A program made the position numbers and the translations under genes. Below the pieces are notes generated by a model. It had not been told where the DNA came from, made no database searches, and saw nothing but the letters and a program-made list of their open reading frames with translations. From NCBI RefSeq assembly GCF_030518215.1, contig NZ_JAULRT010000035.1:62001-126000 (forward strand): a DNA stretch of 64,000 nt. The letters run 5' to 3'. Positions 17,572 to 27,039 of the stretch are shown here, in pieces. This DNA comes from Gilvimarinus algae. Its GTDB lineage: Bacteria; Pseudomonadota; Gammaproteobacteria; Pseudomonadales; Cellvibrionaceae. How positions within the stretch are numbered: the first letter of the stretch is position 1; each line of letters opens with the position of its first letter.

Positions 17572-18972
17572 ATGAACATCGCTACCAAGTTTACCGACTA
17601 CAAAGTCGCGGCCAAGTCCGCCGAAGAATTCCAGCAGCTGGCTCAATGGGGTCGCCGCGAAATTGACATCGCCGAAGGCGAAATGCCGGCCCTGATGGCC
17701 CTGCGCACCAAGTACGCCGCCGAGCAACCTCTGGCCGGGGCGAAAATCATGGGCTGCATTCACATGACCATCCAGACCGCCGTGCTGATTGAAACCCTGA
17801 TCGCACTGGGCGCCGAGGTACGCTGGTCGTCGTGCAATATTTTCTCCACTCAGGATCACGCCGCCGCCGCAATCGCCGCCGCCGGCATTCCGGTTTTTGC
17901 CTGGAAGGGCGAAACCGAAGAAGAGTTCTGGTGGTGCATTGAGCAAACCATCTTGAAAGATGGCGATGTCTGGGATGCCAATATTATTCTTGACGATGGC
18001 GGTGACCTGACGCAGATGGTCCATGAAAAATACCCCCAGCTGCTGGACAATATTCACGGCATCAGCGAAGAGACCACCACCGGGGTGCATCGCCTGCAGG
18101 ACATGATGAAAAAAGGCACCTTGAAAGTGCCCGCCATCAATGTCAACGACGCGGTTACCAAAAGCAAAAACGACAACAAGTACGGCTGCCGCCACAGCCT
18201 TAACGATGCCATCAAGCGCGGCACCGACCACCTGCTGTCGGGTAAAAAAGCACTGGTGATCGGTTATGGCGATGTCGGCAAGGGTTCAGCGGCTTCGCTG
18301 CGCCAGGAAGGCATGATCGTCAAGATCACAGAGATCGACCCCATTTGTGCCATGCAGGCGTGCATGGACGGCTATGAAGTGGTATCGCCCTACAACAACG
18401 GCGTCAACACCGGCAAGCCCGAAGACATCAACACCGCCGTGCTGGGCACCACCGATCTGCTGGTCACCACCACCGGCAATATCAACGTATGCGACTCTGC
18501 CATGTTGCAGGCGCTGAAAAACGGCGCCGTCGTGTGCAATATCGGCCATTTTGACAACGAAATCGACACCGCCTTTATGCGCAAAAACTGGGAGTGGGAG
18601 GAGGTAAAACCTCAGGTTCACAAGGTCTACCGCGACCGCAAAACCGGCGACCACCTGCTGCTGTTGTCCGAAGGCCGCCTGGTTAACCTCGGCAACGCCA
18701 CAGGTCACCCGTCGCGCATCATGGACGGCTCGTTTGCCAACCAAGTGCTGGCCCAAATGTACCTGTTTGAGCGCAAGTTTGCCGAGCTGCCCGCAGCCGA
18801 TAAGCCCGACAGCATCTACGTTAAAGTGCTGCCCAAGCAACTGGACGAAGAAGTGGCCCGCCATATGGTGGAAGGTTTTGGCGGTGTGATCACCAAGCTG
18901 CGCAGCGAACAGGCCGACTACATTGGCGTTGCCGTCAATGGGCCCTTTAAGCCAGAAAGCTATAAGTATTGA
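17572..18972 (+). CDS. ahcY: Adenosylhomocysteinase (SAH hydrolase)
   Basis: 466 residues from the ATG at 17572, which has GGAG six bases upstream; the frame is open further upstream but the extension is not conserved. The enzyme splits S-adenosylhomocysteine into adenosine and homocysteine. Conserved stretches: [34 protein letters not shown], the NAD-binding [15 protein letters not shown], and [18 protein letters not shown] near the C-terminus. It completes the methyl cycle with metK and metF in this operon, which is why SAH-responsive control makes sense. Confidence 0.97.
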   Translation: MNIATKFTDYKVAAKSAEEFQQLAQWGRREIDIAEGEMPALMALRTKYAAEQPLAGAKIMGCIHMTIQTAVLIETLIALGAEVRWSSCNIFSTQDHAAAAIAAAGIPVFAWKGETEEEFWWCIEQTILKDGDVWDANIILDDGGDLTQMVHEKYPQLLDNIHGISEETTTGVHRLQDMMKKGTLKVPAINVNDAVTKSKNDNKYGCRHSLNDAIKRGTDHLLSGKKALVIGYGDVGKGSAASLRQEGMIVKITEIDPICAMQACMDGYEVVSPYNNGVNTGKPEDINTAVLGTTDLLVTTTGNINVCDSAMLQALKNGAVVCNIGHFDNEIDTAFMRKNWEWEEVKPQVHKVYRDRKTGDHLLLLSEGRLVNLGNATGHPSRIMDGSFANQVLAQMYLFERKFAELPAADKPDSIYVKVLPKQLDEEVARHMVEGFGGVITKLRSEQADYIGVAVNGPFKPESYKY

Positions 18973-18988
18973 TCGGGAATCCAGCAAG

Positions 18989-19834
18989 ATGAGTGAAGAT
19001 TCTTTACGTTTGAGCTTTGAGTTTTTTCCGCCGAAAACCGAGGAGGGAAAGACCAAGCTCGCCGCCGTGCGCGACAAGCTGGCTGAGTTCGAGCCCGACT
19101 TTTTTTCGGTCACCTATGGCGCGGGCGGCTCCACCCGGGACAATACCAAAAATCTGGTAAAACAGTTTAATGGGCTGGACACGCCGGTGGCGCCACACCT
19201 GTCTTTCGGCGGAGATGAAGAGGACTCTATTAGGGCCCTTATCGGCGAGTATCAGGCCGCCGGCATTGAGCGAATCGTTGCGCTGCGCGGGGATATGCCT
19301 TCAGGGGTAGGCGGCTCTTACCAACTGGTCTACGCGAATGAGCTGGTCGCGTTTATTCGCAAGCACTATGGCGATGCTTTTGAGCTGGAAGTGGCGGCTT
19401 ACCCGGAGATTCATCCCCAGGCAAAAAGTTACGAAGACGATGTGCGCTATTTAAAAGGAAAGTTCGACGCCGGGGCGGATAATGGCATCACCCAGTATTT
19501 TTACAACCCGGATGCCTACTTTTACTTTATGGACCGCTGCGCCAAGATTGGTATCGACAAGCCCATTTATCCGGGCATTATGCCGATTATTAACTATCGT
19601 AACCTGATGCGCTTTTCCGATAACTGTGGTGCTGACATACCCCGCTGGCTGCGCCGGCGGCTGGAGAGCTTCGAGCACGACCCGGAGGCGCTGCGCGACT
19701 TTGGTGAAGAGGTGGTGACTGAGCTGTGCGAAACCCTGCTCGAAGGTGGCGCGCCCGGGCTGCATTTCTACACTATGAATCAGGCCGAGCCAGTCTCGTC
19801 CATAGTTCGTAATCTGGGACTGGATCAACTTTAG
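18989..19834 (+). CDS. metF: 5,10-methylenetetrahydrofolate reductase
   Basis: 281 residues from the ATG at 18989, 16 bases after ahcY. It reduces methylene-THF to methyl-THF, which supplies the methyl group for methionine. The N-terminus LSFEFFPPKTEEG, FFSVTYGAGGSTRDNT and the FAD-site segment RIVALRGDMPSG are diagnostic, as is PGIMPIINYRNLMRFSD. An upstream in-frame start at 18923 overlaps ahcY and is unlikely. Confidence 0.95.
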   Translation: MSEDSLRLSFEFFPPKTEEGKTKLAAVRDKLAEFEPDFFSVTYGAGGSTRDNTKNLVKQFNGLDTPVAPHLSFGGDEEDSIRALIGEYQAAGIERIVALRGDMPSGVGGSYQLVYANELVAFIRKHYGDAFELEVAAYPEIHPQAKSYEDDVRYLKGKFDAGADNGITQYFYNPDAYFYFMDRCAKIGIDKPIYPGIMPIINYRNLMRFSDNCGADIPRWLRRRLESFEHDPEALRDFGEEVVTELCETLLEGGAPGLHFYTMNQAEPVSSIVRNLGLDQL

Positions 19835-19850
19835 TTCGGGAGACAACACC

Positions 19851-20162
19851 ATGAAACACATTCTGACTGCTCTTTTTACCCTGACCGCGCTGGGTGCCTG
19901 CACCTGGGTGGACCTCGAGCCAGACGCCCAGAGCGTCGCCGTGGCCCGCACTCAGGACATCGCCGAGTGCGAGTCCATCAGTCATGTCACAGCCAGCGTG
20001 ATGGACGGCGTTGGTTTTATCGACCGCAGTGAAAAGAAGGTTAAAGAAGAGCTGGCCACCATTGCTCGCAATGAAGCGGCCAGACTGGGCGGCGACACAG
20101 TGGTGCCGGCTTCCAGCATCACCGATGGCAAGCAGCACTTTAGCGTTTACCGCTGTCGATAG
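19851..20162 (+). CDS. Small DUF4156-type lipoprotein
   Basis: 103 residues. A lipoprotein signal peptide with lipobox LGAC (Cys17) is followed by a short domain with internal Cys residues, LATIARNEAARLGGDTVVP and a C-terminal VYRCR, matching the pattern of DUF4156 proteins (Cys-containing, RcsF-like fold suspected). It begins 16 bases after metF and may be read with that operon, but a functional link is unlikely. Role unknown. Confidence 0.78.
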   Translation: MKHILTALFTLTALGACTWVDLEPDAQSVAVARTQDIAECESISHVTASVMDGVGFIDRSEKKVKEELATIARNEAARLGGDTVVPASSITDGKQHFSVYRCR

Positions 20163-20255
20163 GCCGCAGTACGAATGCGCAGCTGTAACGTTTCCGTCAT
20201 ATACTGGGTATAGGTTGAGGACTTTTGTTTGAACGTTCATCACCGAGGTAGCCAA

Positions 20256-22310
20256 GTGTCCGAGCAGTTTTTCAATAGGGAACTCAGCCTGCTGGAGTTT
20301 AACCGGCGGGTTCTGTACCAGTCCTATAACCGGTCACTACCGCTCTTTGAAAGGTTGCGCTTTCTCTGCATCTTCTCAACCAACCAGGACGAGTTTTTTG
20401 AGGTTCGGGTGGGCGGCCTGGTGCAGATGCTGGAAGTCGGTATCAGCGCCATCCCCCCCGACGGCCTGACCCACGGCGACAATCTGGCAGCCATCAGCCA
20501 GATCTCCCACCAACTGGTGAACGAGCAATACAGCATTTTCAACAAAGAGCTGTTGCCGCTGCTGAACGAACATCAGATTCATATCCTGCGCCGCGATGAA
20601 TGGAATACGGATCAGGTGCAGTATCTCCATCAGTACTTTGAAACGGAGGTTCTGCCGCTGCTGAGCCCTATTGGGCTGGACCCCGCCCACCCCTTTCCGC
20701 GGATCATGAACAAATCGCTTAACTTTATCGTCAAGCTCGACGGCAAGGATGCATTTGGCCGCAACTCCGGCCGGGCCATTGTTCAGGTGCCCCGTTCGCT
20801 GCCCAATATGATTGAGCTGCCGGAAGGACTGGCGCAAAGTGGCCGGGAATTTGTGTTTATGTCGTCCATCATTCATCACTTTATGGGCGAGATTTTCGTC
20901 GGTATGTCTGTGCTCGACTGCTTTCAGTTTAGGCTGACACGCAACTCGGATATTTTTCTGGATGAAGAAGAGACCGATGACCTGCTGCGCGCCATGCAGG
21001 GTGAGCTGGTGTACCGCCAGTACGGCGACGAAGTCAGACTTGAGCTGACCGGCACCTGTCCGCCGGACATTGAAGACTTTCTTCTTGAGCGCTGTGAAAT
21101 CCATCGGCGGGACATTTACAAGGTAGATGGTCCTGTCAACCTCAACCGACTGTCCGATCTGTTCGATCTGGTGGATGACCCGTCACTGGTTTTCCAGCCT
21201 TTTGTGCAATCCATGCCCAAACTGCCCAAGCGCACCGACAACTACTTTGACGCGCTAAAGAAAAACGATATTCTGCTGCACCATCCCTTTGACTCCTTCC
21301 AGGCGGTGGTGGACTTTCTGCGCGAAGCTGCCGTCGACCCACACGTGCTGGCCATCAAACAGACTCTCTATCGCACAGGCTCCAACTCTCCGGTTGTGGA
21401 TGCGTTAGTGGCGGCGGCCAAGGCCGGCAAGGAAGTCACCGCTATTGTAGAGTTGCGCGCGCGCTTTGATGAAGAGCAGAACGTTGCCCTCGCCGAGCGC
21501 TTGCAGCGCTACGGCATTCATGTGATCTACGGCGTCGTTGGCTACAAAACGCACTCTAAAATGCTGCTGGTGGCTCGTCGCGAGGAGAAAAAACTCGCTT
21601 ACTATGTGCACTTGGGCACAGGCAACTACCACCCCAAGACTACCAAGCTCTACACCGATTATGGTCTGATGACCTCTGACCAGGCCATATGCGCCGATGT
21701 CTATCGCATTTTTATTCAGCTTTCCAGCATGGGCAAAGCGTCTAAGATGAGCGAACTGATGTACGCCCCCTTCACCCTCCACAAGGGCATGTTGAAGCAC
21801 ATTCAGCAGGAGACCGACAACGCTCGCAAAGGCATACCGGCCCGCATTATTGCCAAGATGAATTCGCTTTACGAAGAGCAGCTGGTGCTCGCTCTCTACG
21901 AGGCCTCCAACGCCGGCGTTCAGGTCGATTTAATCGTGCGCGGTGTGTGTCAGTTACGCCCCGGCATTACCGGGCAATCGGAGAACATTCAGGTGCGCTC
22001 GATCGTCGGTCGTTTTCTCGAGCACACCCGGGTGTTTTATTTTGAAAATGCCGGCAGTCCGCAAGTGTTCTGCTCCAGTGCCGACTGGATGATCCGCAAC
22101 ATGTTCCACCGGGTCGAGACCTGTTTCCCCATCAAAGCTAAGAAGATCCGCGAACAGATCATCAGCGACTTAAAACTCTACCTCGCTGACAACACCCATG
22201 CGTGGATTCTGCAAAGCGACGGCAGCTACGTGCACGTGCAGCCACAAGAGGGGCAAAAGCCTATCGACGCCCAAGCAGAGCTGTTGTCCCAGTGGGTGGC
22301 GAACGCTTAG
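20256..22310 (+). CDS. ppk: Polyphosphate kinase 1
   Basis: 684 residues from the GTG at 20256, chosen because GAGG lies about seven bases upstream; a TTG at 20229 is less likely. It reversibly builds polyphosphate from ATP. The N-terminal segment EQFFNRELSLLEFNRRVL, the KQTLYRTGSNSPVVDAL segment and the phospholipase-D-like active region YYVHLGTGNYHPKTTKLYTD (autophosphorylated His in VHLGTGNYH) are clear, as is a C-terminal VFYFENAGSP. It is convergent with ppx, which degrades the product; a 40-bp gap separates the stops. Confidence 0.96.
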   Translation: MSEQFFNRELSLLEFNRRVLYQSYNRSLPLFERLRFLCIFSTNQDEFFEVRVGGLVQMLEVGISAIPPDGLTHGDNLAAISQISHQLVNEQYSIFNKELLPLLNEHQIHILRRDEWNTDQVQYLHQYFETEVLPLLSPIGLDPAHPFPRIMNKSLNFIVKLDGKDAFGRNSGRAIVQVPRSLPNMIELPEGLAQSGREFVFMSSIIHHFMGEIFVGMSVLDCFQFRLTRNSDIFLDEEETDDLLRAMQGELVYRQYGDEVRLELTGTCPPDIEDFLLERCEIHRRDIYKVDGPVNLNRLSDLFDLVDDPSLVFQPFVQSMPKLPKRTDNYFDALKKNDILLHHPFDSFQAVVDFLREAAVDPHVLAIKQTLYRTGSNSPVVDALVAAAKAGKEVTAIVELRARFDEEQNVALAERLQRYGIHVIYGVVGYKTHSKMLLVARREEKKLAYYVHLGTGNYHPKTTKLYTDYGLMTSDQAICADVYRIFIQLSSMGKASKMSELMYAPFTLHKGMLKHIQQETDNARKGIPARIIAKMNSLYEEQLVLALYEASNAGVQVDLIVRGVCQLRPGITGQSENIQVRSIVGRFLEHTRVFYFENAGSPQVFCSSADWMIRNMFHRVETCFPIKAKKIREQIISDLKLYLADNTHAWILQSDGSYVHVQPQEGQKPIDAQAELLSQWVANA

Positions 22311-22350
22311 CGTTAACATACACCAAGCAATGCCTAGTGTGAGCAAAGGT

Positions 22351-23871
22351 TTAATCGTTGCTCGAGTGCCCTTGATTAATCACTAATTCATACCCGGCGC
22401 TTTGCTGAAAGCGGGCTTCCGATTCCAGGTCGGCAAAGGTCAGCGGGTTGGCATCAAGCCACTGCTGAGGGATGGACAGGCTCAGTTTTTTCTTCTTCGC
22501 GCTCAAGCTGAGCCCCTCGGGCATGGAGTGGCGGCGGGTACGATTAAAAATATGTGCCAGGCGCAGTAAAATGGCGATCGGAATCAGGTTAGTGCCAGCC
22601 TCGGTAAAGTGCTTGGTGCGCAAGCTTTTTCGGTGGCAGCGCGCCAGCGCCGCCAGTTGCGCTTGTTCGGCGCGCGAGCAGCCGGCAATATCGACATTCT
22701 GCACAATATAAGCGCTGTGCTTGTGGTAATCGCTGTGGGATATGTCCAGGCCCACGGGGTAGAGAAAAGCACCCCAGCGCAGCAACTTAGCGGCATCATG
22801 CACGTCCAGCGACCAGCTTTCTGCCACCTGCTCCAATAGCATCTGCGCAGTTTGCGCCACACGCTCGGCTTTGGCGGTATTCACATGAAAGCGCTCGGCC
22901 AGGGCGCGCACGCTGCTCTCGCGAATATCGTGGTTTTCCAAACGCCCTTTGAGATCAAACAGCAGGCCTTCGCGCAAGGCCCAATCGGCAGCCACCATGG
23001 ACTCGATATTCAGGTTTTCAAACAGCGCTGCCAGTACAATCACGCCACCCAGAAATACTGGCTGGCGATCGTCTGAAACGCCATTGAGGCTCAGATCCGT
23101 GGCGCCGTGCTTGGCGTAGAGGTCAATAATTTTCTCCATAGACTTGAGAGTGATCTCGCCATTGCTCCAACCGGCCTCAAGGCAGACATTGGCCACCGCC
23201 TTGATGGTGCCCGAGGCGCCCAGCACTTCCTCCCAGGGGCGATCGCTGTATTCATCCGCAACGGGTGAAATTTCTTGCCCAGCGGCAATACGGGCTTTTT
23301 TAATGGCTTTTTCGGTGACCTTGCCATCGGCGAAAAACCGTTTGGTCATGGCCACGCAGCCCATGCTCAAACTCTCCTTGACCCTCGGTTCCATACCCTG
23401 CCCGAGGATTACCTCGGTGCTACCACCGCCAATATCGGCCACCAGGCGCGAGCGTCCGTCCGGCGCAATGCAATGGGCCACGCCCAAATAGATCAACCGG
23501 GCCTCTTCTTCACCCGAAATAATCTCCACCGGGTGGCCGAGCTTGGCCCGGGCCAGTTTTAGAAATTCACGGGAGTTATTGATCGAGCGAAGCGTTTTGG
23601 TACCAACCGCCCGTACGCTGCCCGAGGGGAAATTTCTCAGTCTCTCGCCAAAGCGCTCGAGGCAAGCCAGGGCCCGGTCGCGCACTTCCGGATTAAGGCT
23701 GCCGTCCTCCTCCAATCCCCAGCCCATGCGCACCGGCTCGCGCAGTCTGTCGAGCAGGGTCAGCTGGTGATTTTCCCAACGCGCGATGATGAGATGAAAA
23801 CTGTTGGAGCCGAGATCAATAGCCGCTATGTGCCCACCCTCGTTGGGCAGAATACGCGAAAGGTTGAACAT
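22351..23871 (-). CDS. ppx: Exopolyphosphatase (Ppx/GppA family)
   Basis: 506 residues, normal for long Ppx. It removes terminal phosphates from polyphosphate. The ASKHA-fold phosphate-1 loop AAIDLGSNSFHLIIAR is near the N-terminus, followed by EEEARLIYLGVAH and VADIGGGSTEVILG. The C-terminal half carries the HD-like helical domain. It is transcribed toward ppk. A GppA (guanosine pentaphosphatase) activity cannot be excluded, but pairing with ppk favours Ppx. Confidence 0.92.
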   Translation of the reverse strand: MFNLSRILPNEGGHIAAIDLGSNSFHLIIARWENHQLTLLDRLREPVRMGWGLEEDGSLNPEVRDRALACLERFGERLRNFPSGSVRAVGTKTLRSINNSREFLKLARAKLGHPVEIISGEEEARLIYLGVAHCIAPDGRSRLVADIGGGSTEVILGQGMEPRVKESLSMGCVAMTKRFFADGKVTEKAIKKARIAAGQEISPVADEYSDRPWEEVLGASGTIKAVANVCLEAGWSNGEITLKSMEKIIDLYAKHGATDLSLNGVSDDRQPVFLGGVIVLAALFENLNIESMVAADWALREGLLFDLKGRLENHDIRESSVRALAERFHVNTAKAERVAQTAQMLLEQVAESWSLDVHDAAKLLRWGAFLYPVGLDISHSDYHKHSAYIVQNVDIAGCSRAEQAQLAALARCHRKSLRTKHFTEAGTNLIPIAILLRLAHIFNRTRRHSMPEGLSLSAKKKKLSLSIPQQWLDANPLTFADLESEARFQQSAGYELVINQGHSSND

Positions 23872-23951
23872 GGTGTGGCAGCCCGCCTGTTATCAAAGAC
23901 TTATAGCCTGAATACTATACGCTTGAGACGACGAAAATAAAGGCCGAAAAC

Positions 23952-23976
23952 AAAAAGGCCTGCTCGACGGCAGGCC
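23952..23976 (-). terminator. secB terminator
   Basis: Minus strand: GGCCTGC-CGTCGA-GCAGGCC followed by TTTTT, 26 bases after the secB stop codon. A canonical intrinsic terminator. Confidence 0.88.
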
Positions 23977-24002
23977 CTGGTAACACAAGTGTCAAAAACG
24001 GA

Positions 24003-24524
24003 TCAGTTTTCGCTCGCAGTAGCAGCTGCCTCACCGTTTTGCTGCTGTTGCTTTTGCGCCGAGTTCACAGCCTGGGCGAAAACCGCGTCAAAATTGATCG
24101 GTGGCAACATCAGTGCGGCAAAAGTGCCTCGCGACAAAACGCTGTCGATCACTTCCCGCGCATACGGGAAAAGAATATTGGGGCAGTTGGCATTAATTAA
24201 CTGTGCCATCTGCTGGTTACTCATACCGGTAATGGAAAACACACCGGCCTGCTTAACCTCGATCAAAAAAACCACCCGATCATTGAGCTTCGCGGTGACG
24301 GTCAGCAGCAAAACCACCTCATGGTGATTGTCGTCTATCCGGCTTACCTGTACGTTGAGTTCTTGCTCAACACCGGGAGGCTGCTGTTGGTTGAAAGCCT
24401 CCAGACCCATGGGCGTCTCAAACGACAGATCTTTCAGGTAGATGCGCTTGATCGAAAATGAGGGATTGGCTTTTTCTTCGCCATTGGTCTGAGCCTGTGG
24501 CTCTTGGGTGTTTTCTTCTGACAT
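24003..24524 (-). CDS. secB: Protein-export chaperone SecB
   Basis: 173 residues, slightly longer than the ~155 of E. coli because of acidic, Gln-rich ends. SecB keeps preproteins unfolded and hands them to SecA. Conserved core: FSIKRIYLKDLSFETPMG, LNVQVSRID and the C-terminal NCPNILFPYAREVIDSVLSRGTF region. It is the last gene of yibN-grxC-secB, 34 bases after grxC, the same order as in E. coli, and ends at an intrinsic terminator. Confidence 0.95.
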   Translation of the reverse strand: MSEENTQEPQAQTNGEEKANPSFSIKRIYLKDLSFETPMGLEAFNQQQPPGVEQELNVQVSRIDDNHHEVVLLLTVTAKLNDRVVFLIEVKQAGVFSITGMSNQQMAQLINANCPNILFPYAREVIDSVLSRGTFAALMLPPINFDAVFAQAVNSAQKQQQQNGEAAATASEN

Positions 24525-24558
24525 AACAGTATCTCTAATATGTATGGTTATGATTTCA

Positions 24559-24813
24559 TCAACCAGCGAGCAAGGCGTCCAGCTCGCCGCGTTTGTCCAG
24601 GGTCCAGAGGTCGGTAAAACCGCCTACGTGACGCTCGCCGATCCAGATTTGCGGCACTGTATGGCGTCCGCTGTCAGCCATCATTTTCTGCCGCAGATGT
24701 GGCTGGCGGTCCACCCGAATTTCGTCAACCTCCACCCCTTTAGCCGCCAGCAGGCGCTTGGCGCTCACGCAGTAGGGGCAGATGGCCGTGGTGTACATCA
24801 GGACTTTAGCCAC
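24559..24813 (-). CDS. grxC: Glutaredoxin 3
   Basis: 84 residues from the GTG at 24813, which gives the family length and places the start eight bases after yibN; longer readings would overlap yibN. The thioredoxin-fold protein has the dithiol active site CPYC (ICPYCVSAKRLL) near residue 12, a TVP cis-proline motif (HTVPQIWIG) and GGFTDL for glutathione binding. It reduces disulfides using glutathione in the cytoplasm. It is coupled to secB. Confidence 0.92.
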   Translation of the reverse strand: MAKVLMYTTAICPYCVSAKRLLAAKGVEVDEIRVDRQPHLRQKMMADSGRHTVPQIWIGERHVGGFTDLWTLDKRGELDALLAG

Positions 24814-24821
24814 AGGCTTGC

Positions 24822-25235
24822 CTATTTTTTCACCAGCGGCAGGCTCTGATTGCGCCACTCAGAGATACCTCCGGACAGACGGCGCACATCAAACCCCTTG
24901 TTGCCCAGCTGTCGACCGGCACTGCCGGCGTGCTGGCCCATTTTGTCGACCACAATCAGGACTTTGTCCCGGTATTTCTCCAGGCTATCCATCTGCTCGG
25001 CCAACTTGCCATGGGGAATATTGATCGCATCCACCATATGGCCTGACTTGAATTCAGACGCATCGCGCACATCAAGCCAAATGGCCGCGTCGGTGTTGAT
25101 CAAGGCCGTAGCCTCCGATGTGGTGACTGGTCGCCCGTTTTTCAACCGCTCGCGCCAAGCGTATACGTAAATCAGCACCACCAGAATGCCTACCAGCATC
25201 CACTCCTGACTGAGAAACCTAAAAAAATCGTCCAC
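24822..25235 (-). CDS. yibN: Membrane-anchored rhodanese-like protein, YibN type
   Basis: 137 residues. One N-terminal membrane helix (about 13-28, MLVGILVVLIYVYAW) carries a cytoplasmic rhodanese domain: AIWLDVRDASEFKSGHMVDA and GGISEWRNQSLPLV are typical. At the active-site loop, where active sulfurtransferases have Cys-X-X-G-X-R, the sequence is VVDKMGQHAGSAGR with no Cys, so transferase activity is doubtful; E. coli YibN also has an altered loop here. It is the first gene of yibN-grxC-secB and divergent from gpmI. Confidence 0.88.
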   Translation of the reverse strand: MDDFFRFLSQEWMLVGILVVLIYVYAWRERLKNGRPVTTSEATALINTDAAIWLDVRDASEFKSGHMVDAINIPHGKLAEQMDSLEKYRDKVLIVVDKMGQHAGSAGRQLGNKGFDVRRLSGGISEWRNQSLPLVKK

Positions 25236-25456
25236 CCGGCTACCTTTTCTACTCTACTATGGCTTTTTTGACAGGGCGCCGCACCGCGCCACAGAGGGCG
25301 GAAGTATACACCACAGGCTCTTTTATCGACAGGCGCCGCGGGCTATGTCAGGCATAGGGAAATCTCACTGCCGCCAACGTAGAGAAGTCGGGCATTAACC
25401 GGTAGAATAAGTCCTTTACACGTTCCTGTTCCCCCAGACATACAAGCGACTTTTCT

Positions 25457-27007
25457 ATGACTGCCAAGAAAAAACCCATGGTTTTGCTGGTGCTCGACGG
25501 CTTCGGCTACTCCGAGCAGACCGAACACAATGCCATCTACAGTGCCAATACCCCCCATTGGGATGAATATTGGAGCCAGTGCCCCAAAAGCCTGATTGGC
25601 ACCTCGGGCATGGCGGTGGGCTTGCCCGAGGGGCAGATGGGCAACAGCGAAGTGGGGCACATGACCCTCGGTGCCGGCCGGGTGGTCTATCAAAGTTTTA
25701 CCCGTATCAATAAAGCCATTGAAGACGGCGAGTTCGCCAGCAACCCGGCCTACGCTGCCGCCCTCGACAAGGCCAAAGACAGCGGCAAAGCGGTTCACAT
25801 CATCGGCCTGCTGTCCCCGGGCGGGGTGCACAGCCACGAGAACCATATCTTTGCCATGATCAGAGCGGCGGCCGAACGCGGCGCCGAAGAGATATACCTG
25901 CACGCCTTTCTCGACGGCCGCGATACTGCCCCGCGTAGCGCACAGGCCTCTCTGCAAAAAGCTCAGGATCTGTTTGCCGAGATTGGAGTAGGCCGGGTAG
26001 CCAGCATCTGCGGGCGCTACTTTGCCATGGACCGCGACAACCGCTGGGATCGTGTTGAGCAGAGCTACAATGTCATGGTCACAGGCGATGCTGAATACGA
26101 TGCCGAAACGGCCGTTGACGGGCTGAAAGCGGCCTACGAGCGCGACGAAAACGACGAATTCGTCAAAGCCACAGTGATTGTCGGTGAGGGCGAAGAAGCC
26201 GCCACCATCAACGATGGCGATTCCGTCATCTTTATGAATTTCCGCCCGGACCGCGCCCGCCAAATCACCCGCGCGCTGGTCGAGACCGACTTTGACGGCT
26301 TCGAGCGCAAGCTAATGCCTCAGCTGGCAGATTTCGTCATGACCACTGAGTACGCGGCGGACATCAAGACCAGCTGCGCCTTCCCGCCCCAGGCCTTGAC
26401 CAACTCCTTTGGTGAATACCTGGCAAAACTCGGCAAAACTCAGCTGCGTATTGCCGAGACGGAAAAGTACGCTCATGTGACTTTCTTTTTTAACGGTGGC
26501 CAGGAGGCCGTATTCGACGGCGAAGACCGCATTCTCGTGCCCTCTCCCGACGTCGCCACCTATGACCTCAAGCCGGAAATGAGCGCCCCCGAGGTCACTG
26601 ACAAACTGGTCGAGGCCATTGAGTCAGGTAAATACGACGCCATTATTTGTAACTACGCCAACGGCGACATGGTGGGCCACTCGGGCGTCTTCGATGCCGC
26701 AGTCGCCGCCGTCGAGGCAGTTGACACTTGCATCGGCCGCGTTGTCGAGGCCAGCCGCAAAGTCGGTGGCGAAGTCTTGATCACCGCTGACCACGGCAAC
26801 TGTGAAGAGATGTTTGACCCGGAGTCGGGCCAGGTAAGCACCCAGCACTCCACCCTGCCGGTGCCGCTGGTATACGTCAGTGAACGCCAGGGCAGCATTG
26901 CCGAAGGCGGCTCACTGGCCGATGTAGCGCCCACTATGCTGCACCTGATGGGACTGGAACAGCCGGAGGAAATGTCCGGTCGCAACCTTATTAGCCTGAC
27001 ATCCTGA
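25457..27007 (+). CDS. gpmI: 2,3-bisphosphoglycerate-independent phosphoglycerate mutase
   Basis: 516 residues, full length. It interconverts 3- and 2-phosphoglycerate using Mn2+. The alkaline-phosphatase-fold metal site begins [12 protein letters not shown]; the phosphorylated Ser is in [31 protein letters not shown] and [13 protein letters not shown] are further hallmarks. It opens the gpmI-envC-ctpA-yibQ run, an order close to E. coli gpmM-envC-yibQ. No strong ribosome-binding site is visible before the ATG. Confidence 0.97.
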   Translation: MTAKKKPMVLLVLDGFGYSEQTEHNAIYSANTPHWDEYWSQCPKSLIGTSGMAVGLPEGQMGNSEVGHMTLGAGRVVYQSFTRINKAIEDGEFASNPAYAAALDKAKDSGKAVHIIGLLSPGGVHSHENHIFAMIRAAAERGAEEIYLHAFLDGRDTAPRSAQASLQKAQDLFAEIGVGRVASICGRYFAMDRDNRWDRVEQSYNVMVTGDAEYDAETAVDGLKAAYERDENDEFVKATVIVGEGEEAATINDGDSVIFMNFRPDRARQITRALVETDFDGFERKLMPQLADFVMTTEYAADIKTSCAFPPQALTNSFGEYLAKLGKTQLRIAETEKYAHVTFFFNGGQEAVFDGEDRILVPSPDVATYDLKPEMSAPEVTDKLVEAIESGKYDAIICNYANGDMVGHSGVFDAAVAAVEAVDTCIGRVVEASRKVGGEVLITADHGNCEEMFDPESGQVSTQHSTLPVPLVYVSERQGSIAEGGSLADVAPTMLHLMGLEQPEEMSGRNLISLTS

Positions 27008-27039
27008 CACAAGGGGCGCCGCAGCGCTCCCGCCTCCTC

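Noticed and set aside
25343-26263. 306-residue minus-strand open frame
   Set aside because: Antisense to gpmI, whose catalytic motifs are intact.
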